Source: Pseudomonas kermanshahensis
Lineage (GTDB): Bacteria; Pseudomonadota; Gammaproteobacteria; Pseudomonadales; Pseudomonadaceae
Length of the DNA: 64,000 bases
Assembly: GCF_014269205.2 (NCBI RefSeq)
Contig: NZ_JABWRY020000001.1
Span: 4,450,001-4,514,000 of the forward strand
Direction: 5' to 3'
Of this stretch, positions 28,707 through 38,434 are shown piece after piece. The notes under the pieces are model-generated. The model saw nothing but the letters and a program-made list of their open reading frames with translations, searched no databases and was not told where the DNA came from. Every line of letters starts with the position of its first letter. The first letter of the stretch is position 1. The position numbers and the translations under genes are program-made.

Positions 28707-29171
28707 TCAGTGCGAGACGCGGCTGGTACCGTCGACGGTCATGATGCGAACACGGTCGCCAACCCGGAAAATCTCGTTTTCCTGAACGGCCTGCACATAG
28801 GCACGCATGCTGCCGTCATCTTCACGCACGGTGATTTCAACACCCTGGGTGCGAGTGATGCCTTCCTCGGCGGCAGAACCTGCCAGGCCACCGGCCACTG
28901 CACCAATTACGGCCGCAACGATGCTGCCGCGGCCACCACCGACTGCACTGCCGGCAACGCCACCGACAATGGCGCCAGCGCCACCGCCGATTGGGGTCTT
29001 GGTGCCTTCGATCTTGACCGGACGGAGGGATTCGATGGTACCCATACGCACTGTCTGCACGCGACGGGCCTCATCACGGGAGTAGCTATCGCCGGTCAGG
29101 CTCGAGGCACAGCCCCCCAGCAACAGCGACATGGTGGTAAAGGTCGCCACCAGCAAAGCGGATTTACGCAT
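28707..29171 (-). CDS. Glycine-zipper outer-membrane lipoprotein (SlyB/PcP-like)
   Basis: The 154-residue lipoprotein has a signal ending SLLLGGC (lipid Cys), followed by a glycine-zipper 2TM domain (GGGAGAIVGGVAGSAVGG and GAVAGGLAGSAAEEG) and a C-terminal beta-strand domain (VEITVREDDGSMRAYVQ). This is the SlyB/Pcp family of outer-membrane lipoproteins thought to stabilise the envelope under stress. The ATG at 29171 starts the signal peptide and follows GGAGAT.. sequence. It is monocistronic. Confidence 0.88.
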   Translation of the reverse strand: MRKSALLVATFTTMSLLLGGCASSLTGDSYSRDEARRVQTVRMGTIESLRPVKIEGTKTPIGGGAGAIVGGVAGSAVGGGRGSIVAAVIGAVAGGLAGSAAEEGITRTQGVEITVREDDGSMRAYVQAVQENEIFRVGDRVRIMTVDGTSRVSH

Positions 29172-29322
29172 AGGTAAAATCTCCAAAAGTCATCGGTGTC
29201 CATTAGACGCTGCGCGTTGACGGCTGTCACGACGCAGACGCAATAAAATTGTTTTCATTCAGCCTGGGTACAGCCTGCATGGACTGTATCGTGGGGCCTT
29301 TCAAGTGAGACCAAGGATAGCC

Positions 29323-29565
29323 ATGGATTACTTCATCGTCGTGGTGACAACTGTCGCAGGGCTGTACTTCCATGGGTGGCTGTATGTGCGCATGCGCCGC
29401 TGGATGGACCGCGACCTGGCGCTATCGATGGCCGGGAAGGATGCGCAGAAGCGTGACTACATGTTGCAGCGGCTGGAGCAGGCACGCAGAGAGAAGGTCA
29501 AGCGCAAGGCGCTGGCGAGTTGGTTGGCACGTGAGGCCGAGGCTTATCCCGGCGTAGCGGAATAA
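29323..29565 (+). CDS. Small membrane-anchored conserved protein
   Basis: The 80-residue protein has one N-terminal hydrophobic segment (YFIVVVTTVAGLYFHGWLYV), followed by a basic, helical cytoplasmic tail (RRWMDRDLALSMAGKD, then Arg/Lys-rich sequence). AAGGA precedes the ATG at 29323. Function is unknown and no domain is recognised; relatives in pseudomonads are likely. It converges on pdxH, with a hairpin between. Confidence 0.65.
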   Translation: MDYFIVVVTTVAGLYFHGWLYVRMRRWMDRDLALSMAGKDAQKRDYMLQRLEQARREKVKRKALASWLAREAEAYPGVAE

Positions 29566-29568
29566 ACA

Positions 29569-29597
29569 CCTGGGGCCGCAAGCGGCCCCAGGGTTTT
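29569..29597 (+). terminator. Hairpin between the small membrane gene and pdxH
   Basis: CCTGGGGCCGC, loop AA and GCGGCCCCAGG are followed by GTTTT. It is a strong stem with a short T-tract serving the plus-strand gene and touching the end of pdxH. Confidence 0.75.
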
Positions 29598-30244
29598 CAA
29601 GGCGCCAGCCGCTCTCGCAGCCATTGCCCATCCACCAGGCGGTAATTCAACCGGTCATGCAGGCGGCTCGCCCGCCCCTGCCAGAACTCGATACGCTCAG
29701 GCAACAGACGGTACCCTCCCCAGTGCTCGGGGCAATGCGGCTGAGTGTCACAAAACCGCGCCTCGGTCGCCTCTACCAGCGCTTCCAACGCTTCGCGGCC
29801 GGTTATTACCTGGCTTTGCGGCGAGGCCCAAGCCCCCAGGCGGCTGCCCAGCGGTCGCACCTGGTAGTAGTCGTCCGACTCCTTGGCCGTGACCTTTTCC
29901 ACACGCCCTTCGATACGTACCTGGCGCTCCAGCGCCGGCCAGAAGAACGTCATGGCGGCGAAAGGGTTGGCCTGCAGTTGCTGGCCCTTGGCACTTTCGT
30001 AGTTGGTGAAGAAGGTAAAACCACGGTCATCGACCCCCTTGAGCAGCAAGACGCGGCAATGGGGCCGGCCCTCGCCATCGACCGTGGCGAGGGTCAAGGC
30101 GTTGGCCTCGACCGGGGGCTGTTCAGTCTTCACCGCATCGGCGAACCACTGGTGGAACAAAGCGAACGGCTCCCCCGGGGCCTGGGCTTCTGCCAGGCCA
30201 TCACGGGTGTAGTCGCGGCGCATATCGGCCAGGGTTTGAGTCAT
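29597..30244 (-). CDS. pdxH: Pyridoxamine 5'-phosphate oxidase
   Basis: The 215-residue FMN enzyme oxidises pyridoxine- or pyridoxamine-5'-phosphate to pyridoxal phosphate. It starts [17 protein letters not shown] and holds the FMN-contact segments [20 protein letters not shown] and [19 protein letters not shown]. The C-terminal signature [20 protein letters not shown] and the end RLAP are typical. The length matches E. coli PdxH (218). It follows the OmpA-family gene on the same strand by 19 bases, so it is probably co-transcribed. Confidence 0.97.
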   Translation of the reverse strand: MTQTLADMRRDYTRDGLAEAQAPGEPFALFHQWFADAVKTEQPPVEANALTLATVDGEGRPHCRVLLLKGVDDRGFTFFTNYESAKGQQLQANPFAAMTFFWPALERQVRIEGRVEKVTAKESDDYYQVRPLGSRLGAWASPQSQVITGREALEALVEATEARFCDTQPHCPEHWGGYRLLPERIEFWQGRASRLHDRLNYRLVDGQWLRERLAP

Positions 30245-30263
30245 GGCTGCGTTTCCTTGACGA

Positions 30264-31250
30264 TCAGTTGGTCTTCGCAGGGCTGTTGGCGGCTACTTTC
30301 TTGTCGGTGGTCGCCTTCTTGGCAGCGGGCTTGGCCGGCGCGGCTTTGCTTTTTGCAGCCGTCTTAGCGGGTGCCTTGGCCTTGGCGACAGGCTTTTTCG
30401 CGGCCGGTTTGGCAGCGGCCTTGGCAGCCGGTTTGGTGCTGACAGCCTTGGCGGCAGGTGCCTTGGCATCCTGAACCGCGACCATCGACGCTGGGGTCGG
30501 TGCTGGCGCGGCCTGTTGGTATTTGGCCAGCAGCGCGACCATGGTGTTCTGAGGCGTCAGCAGCAATTCCACACGGCGGTTCAGTGCACGGCCTTCGGCG
30601 CTATCATTGGCGGCGCGCGGCATCACCGACCCCATCCCCTTAAGGCTCAGGCGATCACGTTGCAGGCCGCTGAGGCGGAAAATCGCCGACACCGAGGCGG
30701 CGCGCTCCAGGCTGAGCTTCTGGTTAGCCGCAGCAACACCGCTGCTGTCGGCATGGCCCAGCACCAACACGGCGGTCTTGGAATCGCCCTCGACGGTCTT
30801 GGCTACACGGGTGATCGGGCCCAGGGTCATCGGCAGCAGCATGTTCGGGCGGTCAGGGTTGTACGAACTGTCCACCGGAATGGTCACAGCCAGCACGTTG
30901 TCACGGCGCTCCAGTTCCAGCTTGCTGTCCTTGATCGCTTCACGCAGCTTGGGCTCGTATTCGTCCAACCAGGCCTGGGTGGCTTTCTGGTCGATCTTGG
31001 GTACAACAGGCCCTTTGGCCGTGTCGTCGCCGCCAAACGGCCACCACCAGCGGCTGGCGCTTTCGGACTTGGCATCGGCCTTGGCGACCTTTTCGGTGAC
31101 GGCTTGCTTCACTTCCTGCTCGGCAACCTGGTCCGACCCAAAAGGCCACCAGTTGAAACCACTGCCCTTCGCGGCGTCCGGGGAGTGACTGGCGCAGCCG
31201 GTGACGGCGGTCAGGCACAGGGCGAGTGCTAAGGTTTTATGTGAAGACAT
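30264..31250 (-). CDS. OmpA-family lipoprotein with Lys/Ala/Pro-rich C-terminal tail
   Basis: The 328-residue protein has a lipoprotein signal ([13 protein letters not shown]), a linker with repeated WWPFG motifs, and an OmpA-type peptidoglycan-binding domain (about 115-240: [34 protein letters not shown] in parts). From about residue 255 a long low-complexity tail of PAAK/KPA-type repeats follows, as in AlgP or histone H1. That tail is unusual for a periplasmic protein. The start at 31250 is chosen for the signal peptide; the frame opens 42 bases earlier. It lies upstream of pdxH. Confidence 0.85.
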   Translation of the reverse strand: MSSHKTLALALCLTAVTGCASHSPDAAKGSGFNWWPFGSDQVAEQEVKQAVTEKVAKADAKSESASRWWWPFGGDDTAKGPVVPKIDQKATQAWLDEYEPKLREAIKDSKLELERRDNVLAVTIPVDSSYNPDRPNMLLPMTLGPITRVAKTVEGDSKTAVLVLGHADSSGVAAANQKLSLERAASVSAIFRLSGLQRDRLSLKGMGSVMPRAANDSAEGRALNRRVELLLTPQNTMVALLAKYQQAAPAPTPASMVAVQDAKAPAAKAVSTKPAAKAAAKPAAKKPVAKAKAPAKTAAKSKAAPAKPAAKKATTDKKVAANSPAKTN

Positions 31251-31349
31251 CAGCGATACACCATGAAATAGAAGAAAATTTTGCCAACGCACTTAAAGCG
31301 TAGACATTGAGGATAGTCAAAGGGGTCAGCCAATACCCGCATTACCCGA

Positions 31350-32495
31350 TCAAAGGCAACGGGCAAGGACGCGGACCAACTTCTGGGCTCTTGGGTCCAT
31401 GAGCACATACGGGCCAAGGGTATTGACCACAAAACCGAATGCCACATCGTGCTCCGGGTCGGCGAAACCTACCGAGCCGCCTGCGCCGGGATGCCCGAAC
31501 GCACGGGCACCGAGGCCAAAGGTGGCATTGGCCACCTCGGGCTGGTCAAGCATGCAGCCCAGGCCGAAACGGGTCTGGGTCAACAAGGTGCGATCCTGCC
31601 CGATACTGTGCTCGCGGGTGAGTTCGTCGAGCAGTTCGGACTCGAGCAGGCTGCCATCGAGCAGCCCGGCATAGAAGCCTGCCAGGCTGCGGGCATTGCC
31701 GTGGCCATTGGCCGCCGGTTGCTGCATGCGCCGCCACTCGGGCTTGTTGGTACTGGTGAGAATCGCTGGCGGGTTGGTGAACGCACGGGTCGACAGCGCC
31801 TCGGGCTCACGCATGGTCACCTGCAGCAAGCGCTGGGCCGCGGCATCGCCGGGGTTACCCTTGCCGCGTGCGATATGCGCCACACGGTAGAACGCTTCAT
31901 CCGCCAGGCCGACATGGAAGTCCAGCCCCAACGGCCGGGCCGTACGGGCCACGATCGAATCGCCGGGGCCACGGCCGTCTGCACGGCGGATCAGCTCCCC
32001 GATCAGCCAGCCATAAGTGATGGCGGCGTAGCCGTGTTCGGTGCCGGGCGCCCACCACGGGGTTTCGGCGGCCAAGGCATCGACCATCGCCTGCCAGTCA
32101 TACAACGCCTCGGCAGGCAGCAACTCACGGATGGCCGGCAGGCCAGCGCGATGGCTGAGCAACTGGCGCAGGGTGATGGACTGCTTGCCGGCCTGAGCGA
32201 ATTCGGGCCAGTAACGCGCGACCGGAACATCCAGCGCCAATTTGCCCTCGCCTACCAGTTGCAAGGCGGTGACGGCGGTGAAAGTCTTGGTGCAGGAGAA
32301 CAGGTTGGCGATGGTGTCGCTGTGCCAGGCCTGCTGCCCGTCCTTGTCGCTGGTGCCCGCCCACAGGTCGATCACGGTCTCGCCGCCCACCTGGATGCAC
32401 AGCGCCGCGCCACGCTCCTGGGGATCATCGAACAACTCGGCGAAGGCTTCACGCACCGCCTCGAACTTCAGCTCATAGTGACCCTGGATCTGCAC
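31350..32495 (-). CDS. Serine hydrolase, beta-lactamase/EstB family
   Basis: The 381-residue enzyme belongs to the class C beta-lactamase-like esterases. The nucleophile motif SxxK is SCTKTF (in NLFSCTKTFTAVTAL), the Tyr motif lies in YGWLIGEL, and the late glycine loop is GHPGAGGSVGFAD. There is no signal peptide, so it is cytoplasmic, fitting an esterase rather than a lactamase. I chose GTG at 32495 because GGAG lies 8 bases upstream and family proteins begin with QIQGHYELKFEAV; the ATG at 32534 has no ribosome site. Confidence 0.88.
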   Translation of the reverse strand: MQIQGHYELKFEAVREAFAELFDDPQERGAALCIQVGGETVIDLWAGTSDKDGQQAWHSDTIANLFSCTKTFTAVTALQLVGEGKLALDVPVARYWPEFAQAGKQSITLRQLLSHRAGLPAIRELLPAEALYDWQAMVDALAAETPWWAPGTEHGYAAITYGWLIGELIRRADGRGPGDSIVARTARPLGLDFHVGLADEAFYRVAHIARGKGNPGDAAAQRLLQVTMREPEALSTRAFTNPPAILTSTNKPEWRRMQQPAANGHGNARSLAGFYAGLLDGSLLESELLDELTREHSIGQDRTLLTQTRFGLGCMLDQPEVANATFGLGARAFGHPGAGGSVGFADPEHDVAFGFVVNTLGPYVLMDPRAQKLVRVLARCL

Positions 32496-32615
32496 CCACT
32501 GTTCTCCGTACGACCTTCTGAAAATGGCGTGCATTGTTTCAGTAGTTGGCGGTTTTGCAAACTGGCTTAGGCTGGGTGGTCGCAGGTAAAGGGGCCGTTT
32601 GACGGCCCCGATGGC

Positions 32616-34853
32616 TCACGGCTGCGGCTTGACCAACTGCGCACGCAACTGACCAATGGCCTGCTGGTTGTTTTTACGCACCGCCTCGACGAACCCTGAG
32701 TAGGGCACATCGGTGATGGCCACCAGCCCCAGGTGCCCATTCTCACCATCGAGCAGCCGCCCACTGGCCGGTTGGTCCAGGTACTGGAACCAATGCGCTC
32801 CGACGATCATCGGCTGCGCCAACGCGGCCTTGAGGAAGTTGCCATAGGCCGGCCCACGGTCTTCTTCACGCGCCACCTCCAACGGCCCCGGCCAGAACGG
32901 CCCACGGTCGCGGGAGCCGAACTGGAACTCGGACACCAGCACCGGCTTGTCCAGCTCGGCAAGGCGGGCGAAGTCGTAACCGTCCTCAGGCTTGAGGGTA
33001 TAGAAGTTGAAACTCAGCACGTCGCAGAACTCCGCGCAGGCCTTCACCGCTTCTGGCGTGCTCACCGCATAGCGGCCGCCGAGCAGCAGGTGATTGGGCG
33101 CGTGCCACTTCAACGAATCGGCGATGGTCTTGAAATAGGTCTCGGCGAACACCTGCTGGAAGTACTGGTAATCCCGCTCGATTTCCGGGTGCTCCGGGTT
33201 GGGCAAGGGGGCCTCGAAACCGGGGTCTTCCATCAGCTCCCAGGCGGACAGTTCAATCCCCCACGCCTTGGACAGGCCCTCCTGGTTGCGGTATTTGTCC
33301 CGCAGTTGCTTGAGGAAGGCGCGCTTGGCGGGCACGTCGGTGGTCAGGCGCAGTGTGCCGTAGGCCAGCCCGTAGCGGGCCTTGGGGTCATTGCCTGGTG
33401 CGGCCCAGGCCAGCTCGTTGTCAGCGAAGTAGCCGATCAGCCACGGGTCATCACGGTGGTCCCGGGCGGCGATGGCGACCGCGCGCTCAGTGGCCATGGC
33501 GAACCGGGGGTCGAAGGGGTCGGGCATGCTGCCCCACCAGTCCATGCCCGTGCTGATGCTGGCATAGTCACCGACAATCGACAGCGGCAAGGTGTAGGGC
33601 ATGCGCTTGGCCTGGCCCAACGCCGAATCGCTCCAGTTACCCAGGGTGTTGAAACCCCAGGCTTGCAGGCGATCGAGCGCGTGCGTCTGCCAGCGCGAGG
33701 CATCCAACACCAATGGCGGGCACTCTACTGCAGGCTGCCCCTCAACGCTGGGCGGGCAAGGTTTGCCATAGGTGCGCTGGATATTGGCGGCATAGAAGTC
33801 GAACCATCGCCCCTGCTTGAAGTTGCGCCCTTGCGACGAGGCATTGCCGTCGTCGTTGTTACCCTTGCCATAGAACGCCGCCAGCGGATCATTATCGCCG
33901 GGCAGCGCCTTGAACATGCCGTCACGGCCTTCGACGTAGGTGCGCCCGCCATCCGCGGCCACGGCGTTGACACCCAGCGAGTAGAACGGGTGGCCATCCG
34001 GCGTTACCAGGTACCAGCGCCCGTCACGCTTCTCGGTTCGGAAAAAGCCCTTGGCCTCGAACGCCGCCCCGTCCAGCAGCCCGCCATAGGTGTCCAGGGG
34101 CTGCTTGCCAAGCTCAGCCAGCCAGCCCTTGAGTTGCTGCTGTTCGCGCACATCGGCAGCCTTGAGCTGCTCGTCGTTGGCAATTTTCTCAGGCCATTGG
34201 CCACGCGTGGACTGGCCATAAGCGTCAATCAGCTCGTGGTAGGCCGCTTTGTAGGCCTGGTCGTCATCCTGAATACCCACTTTCTCGATCAGCAGGCTCT
34301 GCGCCACCTTGGGGTTGGGGATCGTCAGGCTGACAGAGGCCACTTGCTTGAGGTCTACCGCGCCCGCGCTACTGGTCAGCAGCAGGCGCTGGCCGGCATA
34401 CGTCCACGGCATTGGCGGGCCAGCGCGCATACCCTGGCTCAACGGCGAGGTGGCCGTGAGCGGCACCATCACTGTCTGGGCCGGCCCGGCTGGCAGGTCG
34501 ATGCGGCTGGTCAGCGTGCGGCCATCAGTGCCCAGCACGGTGACATCCACAGTCAGCGCCCAATCCATGGCGCTTTGCAAGCGCAAGGTCAGGATCTGCC
34601 CGGCCGACCAGTCCCAGGCACCGCTCTGCGGGCTCAGGCGCAGGGTCGGCCGCTCGACCGGGTTGAACACCACACGCCGCAGCACCTCCCCCCCGGCCGT
34701 TTGCTCTGCGTTGTACTGCGGCATGCCGGCATCTTCGGTCACCACGTTGACCACCGAGGCCGGGCGCACGAAGCTGAACAGCGTCTGCTGCCCGGCCAGC
34801 AAGGGCGAGCTGAACAACAGGGCGAATACGACAGGCAGGGTACGGCGGACCAT
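32616..34853 (-). CDS. Secreted glycoside hydrolase, clan GH-A (agarase-like)
   Basis: The 745-residue protein has a signal peptide (MVRRTLPVVFALLFSSPLLA). An N-terminal beta-rich, carbohydrate-binding-like region (about 25-220) precedes a TIM-barrel domain. The Asn-Glu pair in IGYFADNELAWA is the likely acid/base and the Glu in VLVSEFQFGS the likely nucleophile, as in GH42-like and beta-agarase folds. Pseudomonad homologues are often labelled beta-agarase; the actual polysaccharide cannot be told. The dinG gene follows about 80 bases upstream on the same strand. Confidence 0.75.
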   Translation of the reverse strand: MVRRTLPVVFALLFSSPLLAGQQTLFSFVRPASVVNVVTEDAGMPQYNAEQTAGGEVLRRVVFNPVERPTLRLSPQSGAWDWSAGQILTLRLQSAMDWALTVDVTVLGTDGRTLTSRIDLPAGPAQTVMVPLTATSPLSQGMRAGPPMPWTYAGQRLLLTSSAGAVDLKQVASVSLTIPNPKVAQSLLIEKVGIQDDDQAYKAAYHELIDAYGQSTRGQWPEKIANDEQLKAADVREQQQLKGWLAELGKQPLDTYGGLLDGAAFEAKGFFRTEKRDGRWYLVTPDGHPFYSLGVNAVAADGGRTYVEGRDGMFKALPGDNDPLAAFYGKGNNDDGNASSQGRNFKQGRWFDFYAANIQRTYGKPCPPSVEGQPAVECPPLVLDASRWQTHALDRLQAWGFNTLGNWSDSALGQAKRMPYTLPLSIVGDYASISTGMDWWGSMPDPFDPRFAMATERAVAIAARDHRDDPWLIGYFADNELAWAAPGNDPKARYGLAYGTLRLTTDVPAKRAFLKQLRDKYRNQEGLSKAWGIELSAWELMEDPGFEAPLPNPEHPEIERDYQYFQQVFAETYFKTIADSLKWHAPNHLLLGGRYAVSTPEAVKACAEFCDVLSFNFYTLKPEDGYDFARLAELDKPVLVSEFQFGSRDRGPFWPGPLEVAREEDRGPAYGNFLKAALAQPMIVGAHWFQYLDQPASGRLLDGENGHLGLVAITDVPYSGFVEAVRKNNQQAIGQLRAQLVKPQP

Positions 34854-34934
34854 AGGGCTAGGGCTCTCCTTCAGGGCCCTCGTGAGCCCAAGACTGAGTG
34901 ATGGACAACAAGCCGGAGCAGTGTGCTCCGGCCG

Positions 34935-37079
34935 TCAGGAAATCTCCCGCCGGAAGGGCGGCAGCGCATTGAGAATAGCCTTGCCGTAGCGCTGGGTGAC
35001 CAAGCGCCGATCGAGCAAGGTGATGACGCCGCGATCCTGCTCGGTCCGCAGCAACCGGCCACAGGCCTGGATCAACCGCAACGAGGCATCCGGCACGGCA
35101 ATTTCCATGAACGGGTTGCCGCCGCGGGCTTCGATCCACTCGGCCAGGGCCGCCTCGACCGGGTCGTCGGGCACGGCGAAGGGGATCTTGGCGATCACCA
35201 CATGCTCGCAATAGGCACCGGGCAAATCGACACCTTCGGCAAAGCTGGCCAGGCCGAACAACACGCTGTGCTGGCCATCATCGACCCGCGCCTTGTGCTT
35301 GTTCAGGGTCTCCTGCTTGGACAGGTTGCCCTGGATCAGCACCAGCTTGCGCCAGTCCCGGTCCAGGCCGTCGAACACATCCTGCATCTGCTTGCGCGAC
35401 GAGAACAGCACCAGCGCACCGCGGGCATCGTCGAGCATGTTGGGTAATTCGCGGATGATGGCGGCGGTGTGCGCCGCCGCATCACGTGGGTCGGCGCCCA
35501 GGTCGGGCACCCGCAGCAGGCCGGCATCGCCATGCACGAATGGGCTGGGGACCACGCAGGTAACAGCATCACGCGGCAGGCCCGAACGCATGCGGTAGCG
35601 GTCGAACTTGCCCAGGGCGGTGAGCGTGGCCGAGGTCACCAGCGCGCCGTGGGCGACACTCCACAGGCTGCGACGGAGCATTTCGGCGGCGAGGATGGGG
35701 CTGGCGTTGACTTCGATGTCGAACAACGCCCCACTTTCGGCCAGGGTCAGCCAGCGCGCCATGGGCGGGCTGTCTTCGGGGTCTTCGGCGGTGAAGGCCG
35801 TCCACAGCTCCCAGTTGCCCTGGGCGCGGGTCACCAGGCTGCCGAACAGCGGGTACCATTCTTCGGCCTGGTGGCTGGCGATACCGATATTCACTTCACC
35901 GTCCATGCCTTCCTTCAGCAGGTCAGCCAGGCGGGTGAACAGGTCGTTGAGACGGGCGAAGCCCTTTTTCAATTCGATGCCCACCTCGCGGATCTGCTCC
36001 GGCACCACGCCCCCTTCGAAGCGATAGCGCGGGCGTTCACGGCCCTCGGTATCTTCGCTGGGGCGGAAGTCCGCGACCTGTTCGCACAGGGTGAACATGA
36101 ACTGCTGCTGGGTGCGGATCTCCCGTGCCAGCTCCGGCACCTGTTCGATCAGTTTGCCCAAGTCACCCGGCAACGGGTGCTGGGCCAGCAGCTTGGTGAG
36201 GTTCTTGGCGGTCTGCTCCAGCCAGTCGGCGGTGGAGCGCAGGCGCGAGTAATGGGCGAAGTGGCCAATGGCTTTGTCTGGCAGGTGGTGGCCTTCGTCG
36301 AACACGTACATGGTGTCGCGTGGGTCGGGCAACACCGCGCCGCCCCCCAGGGCCAGGTCAGCCAGGACCATGTCATGGTTGGTGACGATCACGTCGACCT
36401 TGCCCATGCCCTCGCGCGCTTTATAGAACACGCACTGCTGGAAGTTCGGGCAGTGGCGGCCGGTGCATTGGCTGTGATCGGTCGTCAGGCGCGCCCAGTC
36501 CTGGTCTTCCAGGGCTTCGGACCAGCTGTCGCGGTCGCCGTCCCAGCGGTTACCCGCCAGTTTCTCGATCATGCTGTTGAACAGTTTCTGGCTGCGCTCG
36601 TCGACTTCGATGTGGAAGCCTTCTTCCTCAAACAACTGCGCGGTGGCCGATTGTGCGTGGCCTTCTTGCAGCAGCACATCGAGCTTGGACAGGCACAGGT
36701 AGCGGCCGCGCCCCTTGGCCAGGGCGAAGCTGAAATTCAGCCCGCTGCTGCGCATCAGGTCGGGCAGGTCCTTGAAGACGATCTGCTCTTGCAGGGCGAC
36801 GGTCGCGGTGGCGATGACCAGGCGCTTGCCGGCAGCCTTGGCGGCCGGGATCGCGGCCAGCGCATAGGCGACCGTCTTGCCGGTACCGGTACCCGCCTCG
36901 ACGGCGACAACGGCAGGCTCGCCGGCACGGCGGCCTTCATCGTCGCAGGCGATGTCGCCGAGCACCTTGGCCACTTCGGCGATCATCAGGCGCTGGCCGT
37001 ACCGCGGCTTGAGGCTCTTGGCTTCGAGAAAACGCGAGTAGGCGCCCTGGATGGTGGCTTTGAGTTCGTTGCTGATCAT
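34935..37079 (-). CDS. dinG: ATP-dependent DNA helicase DinG
   Basis: The 714-residue XPD-like superfamily 2 helicase unwinds 5'-3' and resolves R-loops. Walker A lies in VEAGTGTGKTVAYALAA, the [4Fe-4S] cysteines include CTGRHCPNFQQC plus an upstream CLSKLD, and the Walker B box is FDEGHHLPDKA. The C-terminal helicase motif VIQACGRLLRTEQDRGVI reads here as IQACGRLLRTEQDRG. The length matches E. coli DinG (716). It is divergent from the CopD-like gene. Confidence 0.95.
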   Translation of the reverse strand: MISNELKATIQGAYSRFLEAKSLKPRYGQRLMIAEVAKVLGDIACDDEGRRAGEPAVVAVEAGTGTGKTVAYALAAIPAAKAAGKRLVIATATVALQEQIVFKDLPDLMRSSGLNFSFALAKGRGRYLCLSKLDVLLQEGHAQSATAQLFEEEGFHIEVDERSQKLFNSMIEKLAGNRWDGDRDSWSEALEDQDWARLTTDHSQCTGRHCPNFQQCVFYKAREGMGKVDVIVTNHDMVLADLALGGGAVLPDPRDTMYVFDEGHHLPDKAIGHFAHYSRLRSTADWLEQTAKNLTKLLAQHPLPGDLGKLIEQVPELAREIRTQQQFMFTLCEQVADFRPSEDTEGRERPRYRFEGGVVPEQIREVGIELKKGFARLNDLFTRLADLLKEGMDGEVNIGIASHQAEEWYPLFGSLVTRAQGNWELWTAFTAEDPEDSPPMARWLTLAESGALFDIEVNASPILAAEMLRRSLWSVAHGALVTSATLTALGKFDRYRMRSGLPRDAVTCVVPSPFVHGDAGLLRVPDLGADPRDAAAHTAAIIRELPNMLDDARGALVLFSSRKQMQDVFDGLDRDWRKLVLIQGNLSKQETLNKHKARVDDGQHSVLFGLASFAEGVDLPGAYCEHVVIAKIPFAVPDDPVEAALAEWIEARGGNPFMEIAVPDASLRLIQACGRLLRTEQDRGVITLLDRRLVTQRYGKAILNALPPFRREIS

Positions 37080-37176
37080 GGTCTGCAGGCGCCCGGAGGG
37101 CTGGATATATTTTCAGTGTTTCGCATGGGCGGCTATCATACCCCGCTATTGCCCTTTATGCCGCATGGAGATCCGG

Positions 37177-37641
37177 ATGCTTGCCTTTGCCCTCCCCTAC
37201 ACACTGCATGTCCTGGCCGCGCTGGTCTGGGTCGGCGGCATGTTCTTCGCCTGGCTAGTGCTGCGCCCGGCAACGGTTGCAGCCCTCGACGGGCCTGCGC
37301 GCCTGCGGTTGTGGGTGGAAGTTTTCCGACGCTTCTTCAGATGGGTCTGGTTGGCTGTCGCGATTTTGGCGATCAGCGGTATCGGCATGTTGCACATGCG
37401 CTTCACAGGCTTCGAGACCGCGCCCAAGTACGTGCATGTGATGATCGGTGGCGGCATTGCCATGTTCGCCCTGTTCATGCGCATCCAGGCCTTGCTGCTG
37501 CCCGAGCTGAAAACAGCTGTGCAGGCCGAGGACTGGGCGACGGGGGCCGCAGTACTGGGCAGGATTCGACGGATGGTCGGCATCAACCTGCTGCTGGGCA
37601 TCGCGGTGGTGGCCGTGGCCAGCTCGCGGTGGGTGCTGTAG
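37177..37641 (+). CDS. CopD-family integral membrane protein
   Basis: The 154-residue protein has four hydrophobic segments. The His in YTLHVLAALVWVGGMFFAWL and a later His in YVHVMIGGGIAMFALFM are possible metal or heme ligands, as in CopD-family proteins. It resembles the small stand-alone CopD relatives rather than the long PcoD copper importer. The ATG at 37177 has GGAG 6 bases upstream; the frame opens far upstream without homology. Function is uncertain. Confidence 0.75.
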   Translation: MLAFALPYTLHVLAALVWVGGMFFAWLVLRPATVAALDGPARLRLWVEVFRRFFRWVWLAVAILAISGIGMLHMRFTGFETAPKYVHVMIGGGIAMFALFMRIQALLLPELKTAVQAEDWATGAAVLGRIRRMVGINLLLGIAVVAVASSRWVL

Positions 37642-37675
37642 GCGACGCAACCCTGGGCCGCGCCGCCCGCACGGG

Positions 37676-38434
37676 TCAAAGGCGCTGCAGGATCAACTCA
37701 CCCGAGGCACCGGCCAGGCCTGGCTGGCCCGGCTGCCCCGGCCGCCCGCTGGCACCGGCATCGGTGCGATAGACCAAACACCCTTTACTCGCCCCGCCTT
37801 TGCCTGCCTTGCCCGCTATGCCGGCCTGGCCCGGGGCACCGCCATCCAGGCGCACTACAATGCGCGATTGAGCAAAGCCCTGCGGCACACTCAGGCGAAT
37901 TCGCCCACCCGCCGCACCGTCATGCCCGTTGCCGCCATTATCGCCATTGGCGCCGCGGCTGGCTTGGCCCCAGGTGCAGCCCCCGGCTTGGCCGTTGGCA
38001 CCATCGAGGCCTGCATAACCCGGCGCGCCGGCACCGCCTCGGGCATCGATCGACAGTTGCTCGGCCTCTAACTCATCCAGCTTCAAGTCCAGGCTTCGCC
38101 CGGAACGGGCCGCACGCTGGTAGGTGCCTGGCGCACCCGGGGCACTGATCTGGCTGCCCTCACCCAGCCGGGCACTGCGTGCTTCAATGCGCAGCGGGTG
38201 GTCAGCGGGGGCAATGGCGATACGCGCCTCACGCCCCAGTTGCAGGTGATCGACCTTCAACTCGGTGAGCGTGGCAGGCAAAAGCAGCGTCGCCGAGTCG
38301 GCCACGCGCAGGGACTCAAGGTGCACGCTGGCCGACTTGTCGGGCAAGCGCAGCATGGAATTGGAAGCCACCTCAAGGCTTTCGGCCTGGGCCAAGGGCG
38401 CGGCCAACACCGCCAGCAACATCAGATTACGCAT
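37676..38434 (-). CDS. Exported collagen-like (Gly-X-Y) protein
   Basis: The 252-residue protein has a signal peptide (MRNLMLLAVLAAPLAQA/ES). Residues about 20-130 are beta-rich. From about 132 there are Gly-rich blocks with G-X-Y periodicity (GGAGAPGYAGLDGANGQAGG, GANGDNGGNGHDGAAGG, GRPGQPGQPGLAGASG) interrupted by a short strand region with two Cys. A right-handed helix or elastic secreted domain is plausible. The start overlaps the DUF1145 stop by 8 bases, so the two are coupled. No characterised relative is known to me. Confidence 0.7.
   Translation of the reverse strand: MRNLMLLAVLAAPLAQAESLEVASNSMLRLPDKSASVHLESLRVADSATLLLPATLTELKVDHLQLGREARIAIAPADHPLRIEARSARLGEGSQISAPGAPGTYQRAARSGRSLDLKLDELEAEQLSIDARGGAGAPGYAGLDGANGQAGGCTWGQASRGANGDNGGNGHDGAAGGRIRLSVPQGFAQSRIVVRLDGGAPGQAGIAGKAGKGGASKGCLVYRTDAGASGRPGQPGQPGLAGASGELILQRL

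Noticed and set aside
32733..34901. 722-residue open frame antisense to the glycoside hydrolase
   Set aside because: Arg/Gly/Gln-rich shadow of a real gene with a signal peptide and catalytic motifs on the other strand.
35469..37772. 767-residue open frame antisense to dinG and beyond
   Set aside because: Runs through dinG, the CopD-like gene and a collagen-like gene on other frames; no domains.
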